A stretch of 64,000 bases of DNA from Macrothele yani. Taxonomy: Eukaryota; Arthropoda; Arachnida; Araneae; Macrothelidae. Positions 11,519-24,059 of this stretch are shown in pieces. The translations under genes and the position numbers were made by a program. The notes under the pieces are model-generated. The model was not told the origin of the DNA. It searched no databases and worked only from the letters and a program-made list of their open reading frames with translations. Location of the stretch: positions 15,849,921-15,913,920 of the forward strand of contig CM077005.1 in NCBI GenBank assembly GCA_039090855.1, written 5' to 3'. Position 1 is the first letter of the stretch, and every line of letters starts with the position of its first letter.

Positions 11519-13093
11519 TTTCTGCACAGTTAATAAAATGATTCTAGCCAATGAAAGCCTTCATGGAAGTTGGTCTGGAGGATGCATATTAACTACAAAA
11601 AGGAACCTTTAGTGCTATGGACAGGACAGTCCTATTAAAAATAATAAATAAAATAAAGCAAAAAAATCACACAAAAAAGTTTAAAATTTGATTAAAAAAT
11701 AAAATAAAAAATAAATAAAAGGTAAACTAGGTATTCTCTCACTAGAATAACTAACCTAAAAATGGTAAAACTTACGTTTAAAAAAATAGGAACTGGTAGT
11801 GTCTGTGGAAGTACACTAGGGTAATTAAATACATATAAAAGTTCCTAAAAACACTACAAGTATATTTAATAATATTTTTCATGTATTCTGGAGAGTTATT
11901 CTACTCTATCTGGACAAGCAAGACTTCATTCTTAGTTATGTAATTTTCTTGGTAGAAATTTAACGGGCAGCGTCTTTTCTGCGGAGAAGACTTGGGGACC
12001 ACCCCCTGCTTCTAAGGAAGCGGTCAGGAAGGTGGATGGCCATTTGGGGGGGGGTCTGTTTTGCAGGGGAAGGGCATAGTAGGTAAGTGTTACTCTTTGT
12101 GCATGTATTTCTTCTTTCTAGAATTATTTGTGAACTTTCAAAGCAGAAATTTTCTATTTTTTCTTATTAGGCATTTGGTGCAAGCAGTTTTACTAACTTT
12201 ATGAGTTTTCTCTCTCACTTAATTTGGAAATTATGCATGTTTCTGAGCACTTAGTTTGGGTAGTTAGCCGTTTTATTGTACTTGTTGTCAACGATGCTTT
12301 CTCATTGTTGGTAAGAACATAAAAATACATTATTATACACTTAAAGCACTCCTGGAATATTTTGTAAATATTGCAAATATTTTTTAACTTCATATAAATT
12401 TTTTCCAAAGCATCATTTTAAATGTTTTTTTTTTTTTTTTTTTTTTTTTTAAGTTCTTGTGATGTCCGTTTTTTGCGTAAGTTGTGGGTACAAAAATTCT
12501 GTTTACTCTCATGACTCTGTTCAAAATTTTTATTCTTTTGTTTTTTATTTTATGGCATTTTAGGTAAAGCTTTTTTTTCACCACAAAGAATAAGACTTTG
12601 TAGTACGTTTAGTACTGTTATTAAAGTTTAGATTCTCTCTCAGGCAACGTGTTTTAACTGAATATTTCTGATTATTTGTTCAGACCCTCTCACACCTTGT
12701 GATTTTGTAATCCTTTTTCTGTTTTTTGTGGCAGATGACGAGTGTGGGTTGGGCCAGGAAAGTTATAGATGTATGCAAAAACTTTAACTAAATTATTATT
12801 CATGCAACTCTGAGGAGGTTATGCTAATTAAAAAATTTGGTGGGCTTTAAACTTGCATCTATGGCTTTGCAGAAACCCATTTCCAACTAGGTCTTTGTGG
12901 AAGTGAGAAAATGCAGAGTTTTGCTGGTCCTTGATAAAACTAAGGCTCGGCGTTCTCGACACTTTCTACATTCAGGTTTGCTATTACTTTATTTTCTTTT
13001 TTTACTCATGCCTGTTGGGCTTTGAAGTTTTCTATGTTGTTTTAGTACTTGTTAAATAGTTTTTATTACTGTATCTACTTAGTAGTGTGTGTG

Positions 13094-13550
13094 TATATAT
13101 ATATATATATAGATTTGTGTGTGTGTGTGTGTGTGAAAAAAACAAATAGAAGCACCAAATAAAAACCAACTTTGAAATTCTAAAATGCCAAAGGCTGCAC
13201 AAAAGAAAGATCGAAACAAAATGTGGTAATAATGCTAAAAACTAAGCAAAAAAGATTCTTTAAGAGAAAAAATAAATAAAACCAAATTAAAATTGGGGAA
13301 CAAAACTGAGAAAAAAAAATCCCCGTTTTTTTTTGGTTTTTTTTTTTATTATTTAGCTTGCTCTGGTGCTAGTTTGTTTTGGAAGGTTTGGTTTTTGTAT
13401 ATATGTTGTTTTTTTGTTTTTTTTTTCTGTTTTGTTCTAGATGTGGAAGCCTAAAGTAGTTTCTATTCAATTATAAATGCATATCATTGGATTCAATGAA
13501 TCTAGTACAAATAAGTTACTTGATATAGATGCAACTTCCAAAATGATGAA
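13094..13550. other. Low-complexity spacer, no gene
   Basis: Contains (AT)n then (GT)n at 13094-13135 and T-rich stretches at 13328-13430. Nothing coding or otherwise recognisable. Confidence 0.6.
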
Positions 13551-14259
13551 AAAAGTTAGCAAAATCATGCAATGCATTGATTATGATACGCTTTCCAACA
13601 TACCAGAAATCATTACTCAAGTTATGAGGATAACGGCAGTGGAATAAATCTCGCTCCTGTGTCCTGGCCTTTAACCCCATTTTGATGATATTAAAAAGAA
13701 TTGGTTCAGTATACCTCCAGAACAACACACTAAAGTTTTGTCGCAATAGAAGTATTTTCAGTCAAGTTATGAGGATAATGACTGTGGAATAAATCTCACT
13801 TCTGGGCCCTGACCTTTGACCCCATTTCGATGATATTCAACAGAACCGGTTCAGCATACCTCCAGAACAACATGACAAAGTTTTGTCGCAAACGAAGCAT
13901 TTTTACGTAAGTTATGATGCATAAGGGCAATGGAATGGATCCTGCTCTTATGTCTTGACCCTATTTCTCCCATTTTCAATAGGGTTCGTCCCCAGGTGGT
14001 CCCCTACCACATACTAAAATTTCATCGAAATCGAACCATTTTTATGCAAGCTACGAGGCATAAGTGTGATTGAATGGAACCTGCATCTATGTACTGACCT
14101 TTGACCCCATTTCATCCATTTTCAATAGGATTTGTCCCCAGTTGGTCCTCTACCACGTACTAAAATTTCATCGAAATCAAACAATTTTTAAGTGAGTTAT
14201 CGTGCGGACGGACAAAGCTGGAACATATACGCTTCTTCAACCTAGGGTTGGAAAGCGTA
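13551..14259 (-). mobile_element. Tandem-repeat-cored element X2 (same family as X1)
   Basis: Reverse-oriented relative of 1003-2357: begins GTTAGCAAAATCATGC (X1's right edge), has ATACGCTTTCCAAC at 13587, four to five units of the 146 bp repeat ('GACCTTTGACCCCATTTC' type phrases), and ends GGGTTGGAAAGCGTA. A-rich sequence on both sides (GAAAAAA / AAAAAG) would fit a 5 bp duplication. Non-coding. Confidence 0.6.
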
Positions 14260-14401
14260 AAAAAGCCTTCCTAGCAGCATACTGTTATCTTGAGAACTTG
14301 CTTGATAACAAAACAAACTTATCAAACAAGCTCTCAAGATGTCACAAATTGTCTACATTCACCATCTGCAAGGAAATGCAGTGTTTATTATTATTGAAGA
14401 T

Positions 14402-14454
14402 TTCATGACCAGTGTGAGCAATTCAATGGGCTATAAGCATCACCTTTCCCTAAT
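14402..14454 (-). mobile_element. tRNA-SINE, 3' part (split by the hAT at 14455)
   Basis: Matches the 3' region of the window's SINE family (GAGCAATTCAATGGGCTATAAG). It continues at 22757 after the hAT; the two halves share CTAAT. Confidence 0.8.
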
Positions 14455-15597
14455 CAGGGTGGCTACAAAATCATGAACAAAAATTCCCTGACTTTTCCAG
14501 GTTTTCCAGGTGAAAATGCACTTTTTCCCCTGACCACTGCATGCAAACCAGAAAAGTTAATGAATACAAAGGCAAATACTAAAAAAACTTTTTACTTCTA
14601 TTTTTACATATGAAGTCAACTCTTGATAACTCTAACTTTGATAACACTGAATTTCTGATAACTCAAAAAAAAAAAAAAAAAAAGTAAAATTCCTTGCAAG
14701 TGCCCTAGGCACATAATGAAGTTATGGTCTTGATAAATAAAAAAAAATTTCAGTGGCCAATGTGATAATTCAAAATATTCTTGTTTAAAAATAAAAAATT
14801 GCCCATAAAATGCAAACAACATAAGGACTTGATGCACAACTCATTCATAACAATAGACAACAAAAGCAAACATTCCACGCTGACCACTTTAACCTAGGAA
14901 AGTGACCTCCCTCTGAAATAATTCTGCCACCACTCAGCCAGGGACAGACTGCAACTACACTCCTTGCAGCATATTTTCAATTTTCACCAATAAGTAATCA
15001 AACAGTCATCTTTAACTAACATTCAAAAATAATTTCAGACTGGCATCTTACCAGTCGACCTAATAAGACAGATGATGTTCAGTAGCACTTTTTGTTAAGT
15101 TTATGTTGCATATTCTTGTTCTGAACAAATTCAAGCTTTGTTTCATAAAACTTATTTTCCTAAACTTGTGGCTTCAAATCACAAGTTGAACACATTGTCC
15201 TTTGCTGATAAAATCAGTTATTAAAGATGTTGAAGGCAGCCAAAAAAAAAAAAAAAATTGTACAGCATTTTGTAATATTGGAAAGCACAATGTCTACAAT
15301 TCTAAAGAATAAAAAAGTTATTTATATTCCTTTTGTTTTAAAGGAAGCCTCATCAAAAAGAAGAAAAATAAATGTGCAGAATATTAGAATATTTGAGGGA
15401 TGCTTAATGGAAATGAAATATGTATTCAGGGTAGAGATAAAAGTGTGAATTCAACATAGAGATAAAAATCAGAATTCCACAATGCTTGACAGACAGGAAA
15501 TCCAAGAAAGCGAACGCGCAGTGCACGAACCTCCACTCATCATATGATCATACTGCCTCTAAAATTGCAGTTTATGACAAGATGAGACCAAATAAGG

Positions 15598-16745
15598 GGG
15601 GGGGCTGAACATTTTAACTGGTGAAAAATCAAAACAGACAGCAACAATGCAGACTACTGTTAGTCTGTCTTTTGTTGACTCTGCAACTGCACAGCATCGA
15701 TTGCTTAATTTTTCTTTCTGCTGCTATTATTCTCTCCCTACTTCTTCATTGTTGCTTTTCTTGATTTTTGTGCCCTCTGATAACAACCATTAGCCCGAGG
15801 ACCATGAGCACATGACATCAAAGCTTCAACTATTTCAGATAAATGGTGTAACTTTGGGAATATTAACACTTTTGAACACCATGCATCAATTTTTACAAAT
15901 TTTCCAACTTGGTCACTTCCGTTTTCGGGAATTCCCTTCTTCCCATATCAAGATTAAATGCAAAAACTTATGGGGCGGGGAATATTTAACAACGCTGGAA
16001 AGCGGGAACATCACGGGAGGGGGGGGAGGCAATAGCGATTACGGGAATTCCGTCCGACTTCCAGTTTTGGAAATTTTTCTCCTAATTTCAAGGTGAAATG
16101 CAAAAATTTAGGCACTAAAATATTACTTAAAAATTTTGGACACAGGCAACATCGCGAGAAAAAAGAAATTACGATTACAGAAAAAACCTGAACTCCGTCG
16201 ACTTTCCGTTTTCGAAAGTTCCGTAAAAATGGAATTCCGTCCTCCGACGAACATCTATCCCCTCCTCCCCCATACACACACAATTCTGTTTACTTGTGCA
16301 TCGATCTACTGAGTGGCCAACATAACGAAAAAGGCGGAATTTCTCGAATTTGCGGAAGAACCTCAAACCTGAAGATTAGGAGGCAATTTTCGCGGCGTCT
16401 AACTTCTGTTTCCACAAATTCTTGCCTACAGTTTCAAGCTGAAAAAAGAACGTATATGCCATAAAATTATATTTAACAAGAATACTAGACACAAACGCAA
16501 CATCCGGAGAAAAAAATTACGATTAGGGCAAATTCTTTTTACTCCATTTAACTACTGCTTTCGAAAGCTTTGAAACACGAAATATCGTCTCCAGACGGAA
16601 AATGACCCAACCCCCAAATTCTCTTCAGTTTTGCATCAATCATGATAGCGATATAAATGATGACAAAAAAAAACAACAACATAGAATTCCGCGAATTTGG
16701 TTAAGAATCATCATATGTATATAATAAAATAATAGCAAACTATTT
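15598..16745 (+). repeat. Dispersed repeat R2 (empty-site copy of R1)
   Basis: Aligned by eye with R1 (880-3590) over its whole length but without the tandem-cored insertion: here 'TCTTTTGTTGACTCTGCAACTG' type sequence runs straight through. The tail carries the same 'GGAATTCCGTC' and 'GCGAGAAAAAAGAAATTACG' phrases. Confidence 0.55.
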
Positions 16746-18077
16746 TTTTTTAAACAAAATAAAAATTCGTAAAATCCGTTGTTAGACAACTAAATCGGTA
16801 GAAAATACGAACATTCCGTGGTAATTGGCATGCATAACAGTCGTATAATCGACACCACGTGATTCGCACTATCATGTTAATCGCGAATCATAATTTCCGA
16901 CAGAAAACTGTGATTCACAGGACCGACTCAGAAATCCATAGATGCAAGAAAAAAATGGTCTTATTGAAAAAGTAACTGTCATTTTGAAGAACTTTTGTGT
17001 TACTTTTAAGTAAAAAAAGAACTTAAATCGTTAGCTGTTGCCGCATTATCGCAGTTCATTAGTTAGACAAAAAATCCGTTGAAATTGCGAATAGTCCATA
17101 GCATTGTCTTATTTCTGAATACGTTTCAACTGAATACTGAAAAAACCTTAACTAATACAATCAGCGCACCAAAACTAGGCGATGCGATTCGCAGAATGGC
17201 TACACGCTACGGAATAGCTCTGCGCGATTCCCGAGAGTCACGGACTCTCCCACAGCTCTGCGCAATTCCCGAATTCTCACACCGCGTAGGCTTCCGCATG
17301 CGCAAATAGTAACGCCTTCCTAGCCTCATATTTTCTGTCAAAATATTTCTAAGTAAAAAAAATATATATTCTTACAAACTCTTTGCAGTCTTCTATCTCG
17401 CTGTTACGTTATATTTTATTCTGTTACCGCATTTTCGGTACTTTCCCAATAACACCACCACTCCCGTCAATTACCTCGCGGACTTTTTAAAACGACGCAC
17501 CGTTTGTTTGTTTTTTACCGGTGTCCGCAGCACCTAAATTTATAGCCTTTTAATAGATAATCTTACAAAACAGAAATTACGGCATTTACTGCAATATATT
17601 ACGAAATCTCACCTAAGAAGAAAATTAGGCGCCACGGCCCAAATTTTAGGCGTCTGGGCTACCTGGCTCTTGGGATTTGTCGAGCCCTGGACATACCGAT
17701 AACAGAAGCATTATCTTTTTTTACAAAAGACGTGCTAAAAAGACAAAGCTTGCGAAATTTGCTGAAAACCCAGCTGGTCTTGCGCAAAGGATGTCTCCAA
17801 GGTCACTCCTAAAGCCGAACCCGAAAAAATGCGAAGCGTACGTAACATCGCGATCTCCGATAACGAACTTTTGTACCCAAACAATCAGAAGGAAAAAGAA
17901 ATAATGCACACAGCGGGCATCCGTCCGATGCAAAAGGTACTTCAAAGCACACAAAGTAAATCATTTATACTATTACACTTCGTAAATAAAAGAGAAAATA
18001 AGACCTATAAACAGGAATTAAAAACAATTCCGAAATTGTTTTCTTCCTTTTTCTTTTTTAACACATTATTATATCTC
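16746..18077. mobile_element. Interior of hAT alpha, with another hAT terminus at 17692
   Basis: 17640-17692 ends GGGATTTGTCGAGCCCTGG, the inverse of a CAGGGCTCGACAAATCCC hAT end; its partner was not found. The following sequence 17697-17745 (TTATCTTTTTTACAAAAGA) recurs at about 44500-44525, so it is part of a dispersed repeat. A locally GC-richer patch at 17180-17310 has no identifiable gene. Confidence 0.45.
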
Positions 18078-21000
18078 CAGGGATCATAGCATACTTCTGG
18101 AAAATTTTAGGTGGGAATTTTAGGAATTTTTAGAAAAATTTTAGGAAAATTTTAGGAGTGTATTTCAATAAAAACTAGATGTATATTTGTATACATCTAG
18201 TAAAACAACTTTGTATACATTGTAAAGAGTTTGCTTCACACCCTTCAACCATATATACTGATAGACTGCGCATGACATCAAAATTTCTGGCTCCAACATA
18301 AAATCACATGACAACAGTCAAAAAGATGGGTTACACCTGCTGTGCTTATGGTTGCTCTGAGCGATATAGTAAAGAAAGTTCTATGATTTTTCATGGGTAA
18401 GAAACGAATTAAATACCTAAGTCAATAAAGTTCAATTGCTTAACCAGAAACTTGCAGCTATTGATATAAAAATATAGTAACTTAAGAAAAAAAAATGGAA
18501 TGCATGTTCCAAATTCTTCGCAAATGTTCATCACATTATAAATCACAAAATGTAAACAACCCGATCATGCATGTATATAGCTCATAAGTAAACTTACCTG
18601 AAGAGTTTTCATTATATATGAGGCGCATTCACATAATACACCGAAAACACTGAAGTTCTGCAGCGTAAATTAGTAATCATAACAGCATTTTTACACGAAA
18701 TTTGGAGTCTGATGATGACGTGATCAATGTTTGAGCCATGGCGGCTTTGATGCAGCTATTGCCAATGTGCAGTCCATTAGTATATATGGTCGAAGTTAAC
18801 ACCCAAAATTTTTGCATAACGTCTAATGTCTAAAGTTTAAGTATGATTTACTTCTAATGTTCAGTTCTTATCTTTTCACGTGTTATTATCATATTCAAGT
18901 ATATTTACCACATTCAAGTTTCACTTTGAACATTAATATGCTGTTGAACCAGAAGCAATTCACGATTTTCACAGTAAAGTTTTCAGGTTTCACATTAAAT
19001 TATAATATCCTAAAAAGGTAATTGAAAACCAAGAACTATGTACAATTGTTCACTGAATTACTTTTTTCATATTATTGTTTTAACCTTTTCCTGATTAGCC
19101 TATCTTTTTCTGCTTCTACCACAACTAATTTACTTTCAGTTTTCTTTATTTCAGCTGAACCTTGTATGATCAAGTTAGAGGCAACTGCTATTTCAACAGT
19201 ATTTTGTTTTTCTACAGCTTTTCTCATTCTTTCTGTTCCCTCTTGAATTATTGCTAGGGAGGCTTCTTTATCGTTTTTAAGTCTATTTATTTCTGCATCA
19301 TTTTCTTTTATTTTGTCATCAAACTCAGCTTTTCTTTTTTTCTCTAGCTGCTTTTCCTTATTTTCCCTCTCTTTCTGCTTCCTTTCTTTTACCTTTTTTG
19401 ATTCTTCTTCCTTCAGCTTATCAACATACTCTTTATAAAATTTATGTGAATCACAAACACTATTTAACAAATTTCTTGTTATGGGAACTTTACTTACACA
19501 TCCATAGTGTTTAATGGCCCCTTTAACTATTCTTAATGATGTTATAGTTGAGTCTTTTAAGTTAGCCTTGTCCTTCCTTAACAGAGCAGTGTTAACCGAA
19601 AATCCCCTTTCTGCATCAGCATTACCATGAGGTAAAACTAAAATTGACTTTATGAGTTTAGCAAGATTTGAGTATTTTTCTTTTCCGCTAGAGTCTTTAA
19701 TACTAAATATATTACGCCAGTAATGATCAATCCGCACTGGAATATGCCCTTCCTCTGAAAATTTCACTAGTTCATCTAGAGTTGGCTTATCGCAATTTAA
19801 AAGTTTCCACTCTTCTCTTACTCTATCAATTTGTTCCTCAGAAAGATGCAAAACACTTGAAATTCTGGTTATTTCCGAAAGTCCTTCAGTGACTGAAAGT
19901 TGAGTTGACTCTTTCTGTGGTTCTTTTACCTTTAAAACTTCTATGCCTCTTAGCTTTTGATTGCAGAATGGCAAATTTGACTTTAAATATTTTGTGGTTG
20001 CAATTAGTGATGATCTTACATCTAAGAGAAATAATTTCTGCCTGGTCTCCTGAACATTCCTGAGGAGATTTTTTGTCTTCATACCAACTTCTAACTCCCC
20101 TAGTTTTTTCCATGAATTTTTGTTTTCAAAATCTACATTCTTTAGGTCTTCTCCAAATTTCCCTGCTATAACATCATCTTGGATAACCTGAGCCATAACA
20201 TTCCTCATTAAAGTATTTAAATCAGAATATAACTGGTGTATTTTTGGTTCTTCACTCTGATAACATAATGAAAACTTTTCAAAATTTTGGTGTGAAAATG
20301 AAATTAATGCTAAATAGCAAGGAGTAAGCTCATTTTTCAGGAAACAGTGAATTCTTTTATACCTTGCCGAATTGCGCAGTTGTTTTTCAAATATTTTTTG
20401 AGATGGCAAGAAGTTTAAAAAATATTCTGTAATATTTAGCCATTGATCCAAGAGCCTCTGGGCTACAGAACCAACGGTTAACCATCTGTTGCTGACATGA
20501 CGCAAAAGAAATTTGGCAGTGACCAATGTTATATCCTCGACAGATTTGTAATCCTCTCGTCTTGCAGCACTACTCTTTAAAAAGTAATGCATATCAGTAG
20601 CAAATTCGTCAAAATCTATATTTAAGCTTGTCAAAAAAATTTTAAATGCATTACTAACAACATGCAGGTTGCAAAAACCTAGTTCCAAAGATTTCTGGAC
20701 TGTTTCTTGTTTTACAACTTCATTGAATTTGCGTAAAAAGCACTTATTTACATTTGGGCTGTCCATGGATACACAAATAATTCTGTTCAACGAAATATTG
20801 AAGGATGATAACACATCAAGAATTTCTTTTAGCAAAATATCTGCTGTTGCATGACCCAGAAAAACGCTTGTTAGGTATCGGCAAGAAACTGAATTTATTT
20901 CTGAAGACCAGTACCTGAGATACACATCCAACTGCCGTTTCACTTGTGTATTTGTAGTTTCATCAAATGCTATAGTAACCTTTCCTGGGCTACTAGATGC

Positions 21001-22372
21001 AATGTCTTTTTTCAAATCCTCTTCAAAATATTTTGACAATCCATGTGATATCACATAAGCAACTTTTTTCTTTAAGTTGCATTTTGGCTGCAATAGCAGA
21101 ATCAGGAAACATTTCTTTGAAAAGTTCAACTGTTTCAGTGCATGAAACAAAAGACATATTGTCCTTAGCAACTTTCATGGCCCATAATGCTTCGGCTTTA
21201 GCCAACTGTAAATCATGACTCAGTACTTCACTAATATTTGTTTTGGGCTGAAGATCCCGTCCTCCAAAGGCTTTCAGGATGGACTTATTTTGAAATTTAC
21301 TTTGAAATTTCTGCAAATGTTTTTTCCTTTATGATGCGCTTTTACTTGTGAAAAGCCACTATTAGAAATGTTGAAAATTTCTGAACACAATATACACTTA
21401 GCAGAAAATATTGTTTCAGTTGCAGGACACCATTCTTTCAACTTCACTCCGTCCAATTCTTTGGCGAGCCACGCATCTTGAAATTTCGTTTTGGATTTAG
21501 GCATCTTAAACACTTGTATTACTAACCAGAAAATGAAAGGGAAGTACAAAAACACGTTCCAATATTGCAAAACCAGACAACTTCCCGAAATTTGGCTGCG
21601 AGGATGTCAGAAGATATGAGAAAGAAGAAAAAAAAAAAAAAAAAAAGCAAGGTCACCACTAGAGAACTGAACCTGCACACAGCACAGAGAACACCATAAA
21701 AGACGTAAAACCAGAAACTATCATACGCATCTCACGCAAGTTCAGTCAAAGCGAGTCGGAGCCGAGATATATTGCGCATCGAAGGTCGCTGTCGCCGACG
21801 CATAATCGAAGGTCAATGATCACGTGCTCTACTGCCTGCCAAGATAATACTCAGCTACCATCCCATCGTCATTACCGGAGGTTACGGAAGGAGACCACAT
21901 GTTTCCTCTTTGCTTCCACCCACCTGCGGTTTACAATAACAAAACATCAGCAGAAAGAGGAGGTTCCACAAGGCATGTACGAAAATAAAGTACGATCTTC
22001 TGCGTGCCACAGAGTTCGTCTGCAAAGCGCAAACCAGGGGTGAAAATGACCCCTCCCCTTTTCCCTTAGATCTCTTGTTACTCTCGAAAACTGTTCGAAG
22101 GCAAAAAATGGAACGCCCGCCCCGAAGCAAGTGCATCTTGATGGCGTCATTTTTCCCTCCCTTCAGCAGCACAGCATATAGGCTGTGTTTCTACAATAAC
22201 AGGTCTTTTTACCTTACCGTAATGGTAAATTTATTGGCGTTAATAACGGTTGTGTTTTTAATAAAAATAAGCTTACGAAAATTTTAGGATGAATAGCAAA
22301 TTTTAGGTCTAATTTTAGGAATTTAAGGAGGGTCACAAAATATTAGGAATTTTAGGAGGAATGCGATCCCTG
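18078..22372 (-). mobile_element. hAT element beta, 4.3 kb, autonomous-type
   Basis: Terminal inverted repeats CAGGGATCATAGCAT (18078) and the inverse of CAGGGATCGCATTCCTCC (ending 22372), with A/T-rich 'AATTTTAGG' repeats just inside both ends. TATCTC lies directly outside each end (18072-18077 and 22373-22378), a 6 bp target duplication. It carries the transposase at 19072-21504. Confidence 0.85.
19072..21504 (-). pseudogene. hAT transposase of element beta, two frameshifts
   Basis: The start codon is at 21502-21504 (MPKSKTKFQDAWL). The N-terminal zinc-finger-like region has C-x2-C ... H-x4-H spacing (CILCSEIF...KAHHKGK). The catalytic region includes TIAFDETTNTQVKRQLDVYL (Asp of the DDE core), CVSMDSPNVN and, near the C-terminus, HGNADAERGFSVN, the hAT dimerisation/'ERGFS' block with the catalytic Glu. 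About 130 residues of highly charged coiled coil follow. The last 699 codons are open; frameshifts near 21300 and 21085 separate the finger and linker. The protein would excise and insert the element. Proteins of this class are often annotated as uncharacterised 'RGFS' proteins. Confidence 0.88.
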
Positions 22373-22756
22373 TATCTCTTTTCGATTTTTTTATCGTGTG
22401 CGCAGACATACTTCAGTCTGAATGATGTATATTTACAACAACGTGTAAAGCCATTCCAGAAACATCGTGCTGGCATTAGGGGCAGATACGGAATTGTGGA
22501 TTGACTGAACAAGGGTGCGTTGGGACCTGAGTCAAAGAAAACATGACCATTTAGACGATAAAACTACATCGTTTTAATGAAATAGTATGCAGACATAAAG
22601 CTCGCACATATATTTGGCTAACACAACATCCAATGTCTTATTATTTCATCGCTGGCAAGATGAGCTAGGACGACGGAAATAAAAATTCCAGAATTCGTTC
22701 GATTTGCCACAAATTTCCCTGACTTTTCCCGATTTTCCAGGTCTGTCGCCACCCTG

Positions 22757-22893
22757 CTAATGTAGGGACACTGGTTCCAGGGAAGGGAGAGAGAGCCAGT
22801 GCCGTAAGGCAAACACAACATCCCTGCCTCACAGGGATTTAAACCCAGACTCTTCTCTGATGAAGAGTCATAAGCCAGCACTGGGGTAACAGA
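22757..22893 (-). mobile_element. tRNA-SINE, 5' part (split by the hAT at 14455)
   Basis: Minus-strand SINE head: A-box region at about 22875-22890, B-box-like GGGTTTAAATCCC at 22831-22843, then 'GGCACTGGCTCTCTCTCCC'. Continues in 14402-14454. Confidence 0.82.
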
Positions 22894-23425
22894 ATGGGGT
22901 GTTTTCAATCAAATACTGTAATTCCCAAAGCAAACGGAACTCGAAAGGAACTTTTTGTTCTCATTTTGTAGCATTTTCAGAAATGAAATGACTGAAGGAG
23001 TCTCATATTCTTCTAAAACTTAAAATCCTGGATTCAGAAAGTGACAAAGACCCAGAAATCTGGATTTTTGTCACATTTTTGTCCCAGATTACAAAGAGGC
23101 CTAGTAAGGCCAAAGATGGGCCAACTATGTAATGAATTTAGCTAACAAATTCTCTTGTTTCTATTCAATCATGATGTCCGAATACATTTGCCTACATAGT
23201 ATATATGTGTACACAATTTGCCTATTACTGCGGGTAAAGTAAAATTTCTAAACATTCAATGCATAGAAAATGGTTAACACATCAAGCATTGTGCTTGAAA
23301 ACCATGGTAATGTGTATTTGATATCAATGAAAACTTGGAAAAAAAAAAAAGCCTGTGGCATTAACAAAACAATATACCATTTAACACATAATTCAACAAG
23401 TAACAAAGGTAGTACAGTTACTTAC
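22894..23425. other. Intron, nothing recognised
   Basis: A/T-rich sequence with no repeat family or gene that I can name, ending at the Tudor exon c donor. Confidence 0.5.
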
Positions 23426-23512
23426 GAGTACATCAATAGTACAATCTTGTTCAACAATTGCAAGATGCAAGAAGTCTAAAATATCTTCTGCCCACTTCTT
23501 ATTATGAGTAGC
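23426..23512 (-). CDS. Tudor gene exon c (SN-like helix of extended Tudor)
   Basis: An 87 bp, 29-codon exon, phase 0 at both ends, with a pyrimidine-rich TTTTTTTTTGCAG acceptor and GTAAGTAAC donor on the minus strand. The peptide contains WAEDILDFLHLAIVEQDCTI, matching the 'W...a...f..lv.....l.v.V' segment that follows the Tudor barrel in TDRD proteins. It joins directly to 'LAGLTP' of the preceding exon and to the 'PLQISLIL' segment of the next one. Short but well supported by both splice sites and by continuity of the domain. Confidence 0.85.
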
Positions 23513-23970
23513 CTGCAAAAAAAAACCCAGGGTCACATCTTTATTTAAACTGTATTTTTTTTATTAATAACACTGACTGCAGTTATTCAGACACTGAAAA
23601 AGAAATCTAAATTTATTGCAAACTTGGATATACATACATCATTATACTGTAAAGTCAAATTGACAAGTCATCACAGAAGAACAGTATCACATTAATGTAA
23701 GTAATGATTTTGGAACACTTTAATTTCACATTTTCAACAATGGTGTAGTCTGTTAAAAGGACTGTGTAAACAAAATGCTACACAATTGTTGCCACAAAAT
23801 TTAACCAGCAGTTTCCCCCTCCCACACCCCCATTGGCATTCCAGAATATTTAAATACTGCCTTGGACTCGGGTAATGATGCAACTGTTGCAGAGATTGTT
23901 ACAACTTTTTTTTTCTCTGAATTTAGGCTTTTTAGTTTCCATCAGAAAAAAAACAACAAAAAACCCCCTT
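23513..23970. other. Intron, nothing recognised
   Basis: A/T-rich sequence upstream of Tudor exon c; contains poly(T) and poly(A) runs near 23908 and 23946. Confidence 0.5.
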
Positions 23971-24055
23971 AATAGTGTGAAAGCCATGTATGCCGGCAGT
24001 AGAGCATATGTACAAGTGAACTGTGTTTTACGGAAATGGTTTTTCTGTTAAAATA
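23971..24055 (+). mobile_element. LINE fragment (same family as 35140-39060)
   Basis: AAAGCCATGTATGCCGGCAG and the next 40 or so bases match 35289-35350 of the LINE that is split by hAT delta. RT region fragment, about 85 bp. Confidence 0.65.
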
Positions 24056-24059
24056 ATTC

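Larger units (their letters stand above)
8268..13093. mobile_element. Penelope-like element family A, giant foldback
   Basis: Two oppositely oriented copies of one retroelement: a minus-strand copy (about 8268-10711) and a plus-strand copy (10791-13093), arms of about 2.3-2.4 kb joined by an 80 bp non-palindromic centre. Both copies are 5'-truncated within the RT at the same point, so they meet head to head. Each arm contains the end of an RT, then about 1.5 kb of non-coding 3' sequence with no GIY-YIG domain. The arms differ by scattered indels and substitutions, so the structure is not brand new. Confidence 0.85.
14455..22756. mobile_element. hAT element alpha, 8.3 kb, with nested insertions
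   Basis: The left end CAGGGTGGCTACAAAATC (14455) and right end ...GTCGCCACCCTG (22756) are inverted copies; both continue into 'TTCCCTGACTTTTCC' phrases. A 5 bp duplication CTAAT flanks it exactly (14450-14454, 22757-22761), and removing it re-joins a SINE. The inside holds repeat R2, another hAT terminus (to 17692) and hAT beta (18078-22372). No transposase belonging to alpha itself was identified. A 5 bp duplication is typical of the hAT5 lineage as I recall it. Confidence 0.78.

Noticed and set aside
19072..21171. Host gene with a 699-codon open frame
   Set aside because: It is the hAT beta transposase, inside TIRs and 6 bp duplications, with N-terminal frameshifts. The long frame only shows that the element is fairly young.
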